Source: Rarobacter faecitabidus
GTDB taxonomy: Bacteria > Actinomycetota > Actinomycetes > Actinomycetales > Cellulomonadaceae
DNA length: 64,000 bases
Reading direction: 5' to 3'
NCBI RefSeq assembly: GCF_006716265.1
Contig: NZ_VFOS01000005.1
Span: 1 to 64,000, forward strand
In this document: positions 54,655 through 61,233 of the stretch, one piece after another
Layout of the letters: each line of letters begins with the position of its first letter
Numbering within the stretch: position 1 is the first letter of the stretch
Translations under genes and position numbers: made by a program
Notes under the pieces: model-generated
Database searches by the model: none
What the model saw: only the letters and a program-made list of their open reading frames with translations
What the model was told of the DNA's origin: nothing

Positions 54655-57600
54655 GTGAAATCGCCCAGTTCACACATGCCAGCGCACACTCGGCGCGGTC
54701 GCCGTTCCGCGATCATCGCCTTCGCGACGGCTGCGAGCCTCGCCGCCGCCGGCCTTGCTGCGGCACCCGCCGCGCTAGCCGCAGGAGGCACGTGGTCCTC
54801 GTCGTTCGAGACTAGTGACCCGAATATCGATGGCGCGAACCTCGGCGCGACGCCGGCCACCTTCACGGGCACCAATACGGGCGTGCTCGCCATTTCGGCG
54901 GAGCCATCCTCCCAGGCGAACCCTGGTGGCGAGTCGGTCGAGATGATCGCCGACGGCAACTCTGCGACGAAGTGGTTCGCCGGAGTGTCGCCTTCGACGG
55001 GATCGCCGCTCGCCGCCATCTACGACTACGGCACCGCGCGGACCTTCTCGACTTACACGGTGACCTCCGCGAACGACGAGTCGGGTCGAGACCCGAAGGA
55101 CTGGACGGTCGCCGGCTCGAACGACGGCTCGACCTGGACCACCCTGGAAACGGTCACGGGCCAGAGCTTCGACACCCGGTTCAAGTCCCAGACCTACAAC
55201 CTCACGACGACGGGCTCCTACCGCTACTACCGGCTTCGCATCACGGCAAACAATGGCGCGAGCGGCACTCAGCTGGCCGATTGGACTCCGCAGATCTCCA
55301 CGGGCACCCCGGCCCCTGGACCGATCTCGCTCGTGACGTCGTCCGGGCCGACGGGCGGCTGGAGCCAGAAGCAGGGCGCTGGCTTCACCGGCAAGCGTTC
55401 CGCCTACTACTGGGGCAAGCACCTCGCGGCTGGGGCGGTGAAGACGACCGTCGCGGTCAACTCGGGTCTGAACATCGCCGTGGACACCAACACGGAGTTC
55501 TCCTACAAGGTGTACCCGGTACTCAACGCCGATTGGGAGTACTCGGCCACCTACGTCGCTCTCGACCTGAAGTTCTCCGATGGCACCTGGCTTTCCGCGA
55601 ACAACTCCGTCCGCGACCAGAACGGCTTCCGCATGACGGCCCGCGATCAGGGAGCGGAAAAGGCACTGTTCGCCAACCAGTGGAACTCCGTCAAGGTGCC
55701 CCTCGGGTCCTACGCGGGCAAGACCATCACGCAGATCGCGCTCACCTACGACAACCCGGCGGGCGTCGCGGACACCGTCATCCGCGGGTATGTCGATGAC
55801 GTCTCGATCAAGGACGTAGCGCCGATCAACGGCGCCAAGCTCGTCAACTATGTCGAAACCCGCCGCGGAACCCAGTCGAACGGCGCGTTCTCGCGCGGCA
55901 CCAACATCCCGGCGACCACGGTCCCGAACGGCTTCAACTTCTGGACACCGTTCACCAACGCCGATTCGAACACGCTGTATGAATACCACCGGGCCAACAA
56001 CTCGGAGAACCTCCCGAGCCTGCAGGGTGTGGGAATCTCCCACGAAACCTCGATCTGGATGGGCGACTCCAACCAGCTCGTGTTCATGCCCTCGACTTCC
56101 GCGTCGGCAACTGACGCGGCATTCGGCACGCGGGCGGTTCCGTTCAGCCACGACGACGAGATCGGGCGGCCCGACTACTACTCGGTCGAGTTCCGCGACC
56201 CCGCCAACCAGGGGATCAAGAGCGGACTGAAGATCGAGATGGCGCCCAGCAGCCACGCTGGCGTGGTCCGCTTTACCTACCCCGCGTCGCAGACCACGGG
56301 CACCGTGTTCATCGACGGCGGTGTCTCCAACAGCGTCGGCCTCACGGTCACGGGCAACAAGCTGGAGGGCTACGTCCAGGGAACCAAGCGAGGCGGCTCC
56401 GGTGCCGGATCGACCCGCATGTACGTCTATGGCGAGTTCGACCGCACCTCCACCGCGCAGGGGGCGGCAACGAACGGCAACGGCGCCCGCTACGCCCGCT
56501 TCGACACCTCCACCAACAAGACGGTGACTTTGCGCGTCGCCACCTCGTTCATCTCGGCCGCGCAGGCACAGAAGAACCTCCAGCTTGAGATCGACGGGGC
56601 GTCGCTCGAGACGGTTCGCGACGCCGCGGCCAGCCTGTGGCAGGACCGGCTGTCGGTCATCGACCTCAGCCAGTCGACGCTGGCGAACGACACGGACCGA
56701 GTCAACGTCTACTCGAACCTGTACCGCCTGAACATGTACCCCAACGCCCGGTGGGAGAACACCGGTACCGCGGGCAGCCCGGTGTACAAGTACGCGTCCG
56801 CGGTGGGGGGCACCTCCGCCGAGAACACGGATCAGAACGTCCCGGTCAAGTCCGGCAAGAACTATGTGAACAATGGCTTCTGGGACACCTACCGGACCGC
56901 GTGGCCCCTGTACACCTTCCTGTACCCGGAGTTCGCAGCTGAGCTGGAAGAGGGCTTCCTGAAGCAATACGACGACGGCGGATGGGTCTCGCGCTGGACT
57001 TCGCCGGGCTACTCGAACATCATGACGGGAACGAGTTCTGACGTCTCCTTCGCGGACGTCTACATCTCTTCCGGACTTCCGGGCGCGACCACGGTTAAGG
57101 ACTCGTCCACAACCGTCCTGGCCCAGGCCGAGCGCGCCTTCGAGGCGGCCGCGAAGAACGCCACCGTCGTTTCGCCGAGTGAATCCACTGGCCGCAAGGG
57201 CCTGTTCCAGTCGATCTTCCTTGGCTACACGACCGATCCCACGCACGAGACGGTTTCGTGGGGCTTGGAAGGCTTCATCAACGACGACGGGATCGCCAAG
57301 ATGGCGGAGAAGCTGTCCCAGGAGACGTCGCTGTCCGCGGCCAAGCGCGCTCGGTACGCCGAGCAGGCCGAGTACTACGCCGATCGCGCTAAGAACTACG
57401 TCAACATGTTCAACTCGAGCGTGAACTTCTTCACCACGCGCAATGCGGACGGCACGTTCTCGCCGAACCCCTCGAACTTCAACCCGAAGACGTGGTGGGG
57501 TCCCTACACCGAGACCAACGGCTGGAACTTCGCCTTCCACGCGCCGTTCGACCCGGACGGCCTCGCCGGCCTCTACGGTGAGACCACCGCTGGCATCAAG

Positions 57601-60600
57601 GCCAAGCTGGACGAGTTCTACGCGACTCCCGAGAAGAGTTCGGGCACGATTCACGAGGAGTTGGAGGCCTCGGCCGTCCGACTCGGCCAACTGGGTATGT
57701 CCAACCAGGTCTCGCACCACATTCCGTACATCTCGGCCGCCACCGGCGACCCGACCCGGACGCAGGAGGTCGTGCGCGAATCACTGCAGCGACTGTTCGT
57801 CGGAGCCGACATCGGTCAGGGCTACCTCGGTGACGAGGACAACGGCGAAATGTCGTCCTGGTACCTCTTCTCGGCGCTCGGATTCTACCCGCTCGCGCTC
57901 GCCTCTGGTGAGTACACCGTGGGTTCGCCGCTGTTCGACAAGGTCGTGGTCCACCGCGCCGCGTCGCAGGGCGGAGATCTGACGATCAACGCCGCGAACA
58001 ACTCGCGCGACAACGTCTATGTCTCCGGCGTCACGGTCGGCTCCAAGACGCTGACGCAGCCCAAGATCGAACTCTCCGATCTGCGAGCGGCGAACACGCT
58101 GAACTTCACGATGTCGGGTGCGCCTTCCAACTGGGGCAAGGACCTGAACCGCCAGGTCAAGGCGCCGTCCCCGCTGGCGGACCTCACGAAGGCCTCGTAC
58201 TCATCGAGCGTGGGCACCGGAGTCACGAACGCCGGTAACCTGAGCGACGACACGTCGGATACCTCGGCGACCATCACCTCGGGCTCGACGGTGACGACGA
58301 CCTCCACCGTGGGACCGGTCGAGGTGAAGACCTATACGATCACGAGCGCGGCGAAGGCCGCCGCGCCCTCGTCCTGGAAGCTGGAAGGCCGCACGGGTGG
58401 CGGAGCATGGACGACGCTCGATGAGCGCACGGGCCAGGTGTTCGCCTTCGACAAGCAGACGCAGCCCTACCAGGTTGCAACGCGCGGCTCGTACGGCGAA
58501 TACCGCCTGACGTTCAACAACGGAACGTCCGTTGCAGAGGTTGAGCTCCTGGTCGACCCGCAGGGAAGTGGTTCGAGCGAGCTCGCGGTCAATGGCTCGG
58601 CCAACCTGCAGGCAAGCAGCTCGGGCGCGTTCAATGGCACCGTGGCGGTGCTCAGCGGAGACGTGGCCGGTGCTACGGCCACGGTCGACTTCGGCGACGG
58701 CTCGGCTCCGGTGACCGGAACGGTTGCCGTGGGCGGGCTCGGCGGCGCGACCGTCTCGGCCGCGCACACCTACGCGAACTCCGGGACGTATCCGGTGAAG
58801 ATCACGGTGACCAAGGGCAGTGAGACCAAGACGGGCGAGACCACCATCACGTTCGCTCGGGACCTGCGCTTCGCCAGCAACTTCGACACCGCTTGCCTCA
58901 CGGTCGCCGGTGTTCCCGCCAACTGCGACGGAAACGGCTACGCCTATGACAAGACGAGCCTGGCCACGGCCCACGAAACCTACCCGGCGCTGATTCAGGG
59001 CACCGAGCACACGGTTCCGGGCAACACGTCGCTGAAGTTCACCCTGCCGATCATCGCGAACGGTCAGAAGGACAACCTCACTGGCAAGGGCGTCCGCAAG
59101 GTCCGGGTCAACCTCGGCGCGAACGCTACGAAGGTCTCCTTCATCGGTAGCGCGAACGAGAGTGACCTGTCCAAGCAGGTGACGCTGACATACGCCGATG
59201 GCGCTACGCAGAACATCGGCATCAGCTACAACAACTGGGACGCGGCAACCGGCTTCGGTAACATCCCCGTCGGATCCAGCATCGGTCGCATCAACGGTTC
59301 CGGGTCGCTAGTCGACTCCAGCCTGCGCCCGAAAATCTGGGCCACGCCCCCCACCGACCTGCAGACGGGTCACGGCGAGGTCGTCTGGCTCGAAATTCCC
59401 GCTGCCGGCTCGGGCAAGGCGCAGATTCACCTCTTCGCCGTGGCCACCGACGGAAACCAGGCGGCGACCGCACCGATCGCGGTCACTGGCGGAAGCACCC
59501 TGTCGGTAACCGAGGGTTCAACCGTGCCGGTTCAGCTGGCCACTACCTCCGGCGGTGAGTCCTTCGCGGGCAAGTCGGCGGTCATCAACTGGGGCGACGG
59601 ATCGCCAGCGACCACGGTCACCGTGGCCGGTGACGGAACGATCTCGTCCCCGCTCCCCTACACGGAGGCGGGCAACTACACGATCACCATCACGGTTGAC
59701 GATGGCGTGACCAGTAAGAACGTGACCCGACAGATCAGCGTGGCGGCGCGTGCGGTGACGTCGACGACGCTCACGAGCGATGTCGCGACCCTGGTTGAGG
59801 GTGGCAGCGTGGCTCTGAGTGCGCAGGTCAGTGCCGGTGGGACTGGGTCGGTGGAGTTCTTCTCCTCCGACGCATCAATCGGTTCGGCGCAGGTTACTGA
59901 TGGTGTCGCCACCAAGTCGGTCTCCGGGCTGGTTCCTGGGGTCTACACGTTCACCGCGAGGTACCTGGGCGATGCAGGCCATGCTCCATCCGTTTCGGGT
60001 GAAGTGACTGTGACAGTGGCCCAGAAGCAGGTTCCCCCTGTCGTTGCGTCAGTTTCGGCGCCGCGGTTCAGCAAGACGAGCCAGGCCTACGGTTCCGTGA
60101 CGGCTAAGCGCGCGCGGGTCTCGGTTGTCGTCTCGGGGGCGACTGCCGGAACGGTGACTTTCAAGGCCGGTGCCAAGTCGCTGGGCACTGCCCCGTTGGC
60201 GAAGTCCGGATCGGCTTACGTGGCGACGTTGACCCTGCCTGCCGCACTTGCCGTGGGCTCGTATGCCGGAGTCACGGCCACGCTCGTCGCGGGTGGTGAG
60301 ACCACCGTTTCTGCCAAGTCCGTCCAGGTGTTCAAGGTGGTCAAGGCCACCACGTCTAAGGTGACGCTGAAGGGCAAGAAGTTCAAGAAGGGCAGCAAGC
60401 CTAAGGTGTCGGTCAAGGTCGCGAAGCTGTCCAGCGGACAGTGGGCAAGCGGTACCGTCCGAGTTCTTGTCGGCAAGAAGGTCGTCGGCAAAGCGAAACT
60501 GTCTGTCAAGGCGAAGGGCAAGGTCAAGATCACCTTGAAGAAGCGCTACGCCAAGGCGATCAAGGTGAAGGCGAAGTTCGTGCCCCAGTCGACCAAGACT

Positions 60601-60645
60601 GTTGCGGGTAAGTCCTCCAAGACCGTCAAGGTCAAGATCCGCTGA
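54655..60645 (+). CDS. GH92-family protein E, multi-modular, Gln at the catalytic-acid position
   Basis: From GTG 54655 (CAGGAG upstream) the protein has 1996 residues. The architecture parallels GH92 D: signal peptide (1-42), F5/8 type C (44-217), beta-sandwich (222-387), GH92 (396-1160), second F5/8-like module (1162-1302), PKD (1309-1402), FGDW-like domain (1404-1599, with YNNWD instead of FGDW), PKD (1612-1699), Ig-like (1701-1792), a second Ig-like (1799-1897) and a lysine-rich tail (1898-1996). Unlike D it has an Ig-like module in place of the GGGDNP linker. Motifs are NGFWDTYRTAW, SNQVSHHIPY (Gln1018) and GDEDNGEMSSW (1060-1062). Same predicted activity class as D. Confidence 0.88.
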   Translation: MKSPSSHMPAHTRRGRRSAIIAFATAASLAAAGLAAAPAALAAGGTWSSSFETSDPNIDGANLGATPATFTGTNTGVLAISAEPSSQANPGGESVEMIADGNSATKWFAGVSPSTGSPLAAIYDYGTARTFSTYTVTSANDESGRDPKDWTVAGSNDGSTWTTLETVTGQSFDTRFKSQTYNLTTTGSYRYYRLRITANNGASGTQLADWTPQISTGTPAPGPISLVTSSGPTGGWSQKQGAGFTGKRSAYYWGKHLAAGAVKTTVAVNSGLNIAVDTNTEFSYKVYPVLNADWEYSATYVALDLKFSDGTWLSANNSVRDQNGFRMTARDQGAEKALFANQWNSVKVPLGSYAGKTITQIALTYDNPAGVADTVIRGYVDDVSIKDVAPINGAKLVNYVETRRGTQSNGAFSRGTNIPATTVPNGFNFWTPFTNADSNTLYEYHRANNSENLPSLQGVGISHETSIWMGDSNQLVFMPSTSASATDAAFGTRAVPFSHDDEIGRPDYYSVEFRDPANQGIKSGLKIEMAPSSHAGVVRFTYPASQTTGTVFIDGGVSNSVGLTVTGNKLEGYVQGTKRGGSGAGSTRMYVYGEFDRTSTAQGAATNGNGARYARFDTSTNKTVTLRVATSFISAAQAQKNLQLEIDGASLETVRDAAASLWQDRLSVIDLSQSTLANDTDRVNVYSNLYRLNMYPNARWENTGTAGSPVYKYASAVGGTSAENTDQNVPVKSGKNYVNNGFWDTYRTAWPLYTFLYPEFAAELEEGFLKQYDDGGWVSRWTSPGYSNIMTGTSSDVSFADVYISSGLPGATTVKDSSTTVLAQAERAFEAAAKNATVVSPSESTGRKGLFQSIFLGYTTDPTHETVSWGLEGFINDDGIAKMAEKLSQETSLSAAKRARYAEQAEYYADRAKNYVNMFNSSVNFFTTRNADGTFSPNPSNFNPKTWWGPYTETNGWNFAFHAPFDPDGLAGLYGETTAGIKAKLDEFYATPEKSSGTIHEELEASAVRLGQLGMSNQVSHHIPYISAATGDPTRTQEVVRESLQRLFVGADIGQGYLGDEDNGEMSSWYLFSALGFYPLALASGEYTVGSPLFDKVVVHRAASQGGDLTINAANNSRDNVYVSGVTVGSKTLTQPKIELSDLRAANTLNFTMSGAPSNWGKDLNRQVKAPSPLADLTKASYSSSVGTGVTNAGNLSDDTSDTSATITSGSTVTTTSTVGPVEVKTYTITSAAKAAAPSSWKLEGRTGGGAWTTLDERTGQVFAFDKQTQPYQVATRGSYGEYRLTFNNGTSVAEVELLVDPQGSGSSELAVNGSANLQASSSGAFNGTVAVLSGDVAGATATVDFGDGSAPVTGTVAVGGLGGATVSAAHTYANSGTYPVKITVTKGSETKTGETTITFARDLRFASNFDTACLTVAGVPANCDGNGYAYDKTSLATAHETYPALIQGTEHTVPGNTSLKFTLPIIANGQKDNLTGKGVRKVRVNLGANATKVSFIGSANESDLSKQVTLTYADGATQNIGISYNNWDAATGFGNIPVGSSIGRINGSGSLVDSSLRPKIWATPPTDLQTGHGEVVWLEIPAAGSGKAQIHLFAVATDGNQAATAPIAVTGGSTLSVTEGSTVPVQLATTSGGESFAGKSAVINWGDGSPATTVTVAGDGTISSPLPYTEAGNYTITITVDDGVTSKNVTRQISVAARAVTSTTLTSDVATLVEGGSVALSAQVSAGGTGSVEFFSSDASIGSAQVTDGVATKSVSGLVPGVYTFTARYLGDAGHAPSVSGEVTVTVAQKQVPPVVASVSAPRFSKTSQAYGSVTAKRARVSVVVSGATAGTVTFKAGAKSLGTAPLAKSGSAYVATLTLPAALAVGSYAGVTATLVAGGETTVSAKSVQVFKVVKATTSKVTLKGKKFKKGSKPKVSVKVAKLSSGQWASGTVRVLVGKKVVGKAKLSVKAKGKVKITLKKRYAKAIKVKAKFVPQSTKTVAGKSSKTVKVKIR

Positions 60646-60743
60646 CGGGGCTGGCTGACGCGCTTGACCGGACCGATTGCCGCCGCTAACAGCTGCGGTG
60701 CTGCGTCCGGCATACAGTCAGACTGAGTTCGCGGCCAACACCT

Positions 60744-60780
60744 GGTGGGGTGGTCACGCATGTAGCGTGACCACCCCACC
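60744..60780 (+). terminator. Hairpin after GH92 gene E
   Basis: GGTGGGGTGGTCACGC pairs perfectly with GCGTGACCACCCCACC (16 bp) around ATGTA. There is no U-tract, so termination is likely but not certain. Confidence 0.7.
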
Positions 60781-61089
60781 GTCATTAAGGACGGTTCGTC
60801 GCTCCGCCAAACATCACCGCGGATCGTCCGCCCTCGCCTTTATCGCAACGAGGCCGCCATCGCTTGCGCGAGTTTGATTCGCGTGCGCGGGTAGAAGACG
60901 CGCATCCGCACGAAAAGCACGCACACGAAGGACGCCCGCGGGGCGGCAATCGAACTGAAGCGTTTCGGAACTTGAGTCCTCGCTACGACTTGTCGCGGGT
61001 GGATTGAGGATTGCCAATCTGAGACGGCGAACCCACATGGAATTTTCATAGAAATCGCCTCGGATCGGCCCAATTACTAGACACTTGGC

Positions 61090-61142
61090 TTGGATACGCG
61101 CGCTCGAACGCGTAGGATCAGACGTGGGTGACAACGCTGTCG
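61090..61142 (+). promoter_or_regulatory. Promoter with LacI-type operator, GH92 gene F
   Basis: TTGGAT (61090-61095), 17-bp spacer, TAGGAT (61113-61118), then TGACAACGCTGTCG (61129-61142) ten bases later, over the expected start of transcription. The ATG is 91 bp downstream. Confidence 0.8.
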
Positions 61143-61233
61143 TACTCAGTCCGTTCGACGTAGATCGGATACACGCAGGGGGACCCCGCCAGTCAGTCAT
61201 TGCTGTCAGTCAAAGGTGATCCGGGAGCGAATA

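Larger units (their letters stand above)
60646..61233. other. Long intergenic region between GH92 E and F
   Basis: This region of 588 bp contains the E terminator hairpin (60744-60780) and, near the end, the GH92 F promoter and operator. The middle part (about 60790-61080) holds nothing I can recognise; short reading frames on the minus strand have no ribosome site or family motif. It is less GC-rich near 61020-61080. Confidence 0.5.

Noticed and set aside
54775-57720. Minus-strand reading frame of about 981 codons opposite GH92 E
   Set aside because: Shadow frame created by high GC content; no ribosome site or family motif, and the plus strand is clearly coding.
60840-61073. Small minus-strand reading frame in the E-F gap
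   Set aside because: No ribosome site, no recognisable family and codon use unlike the neighbours.
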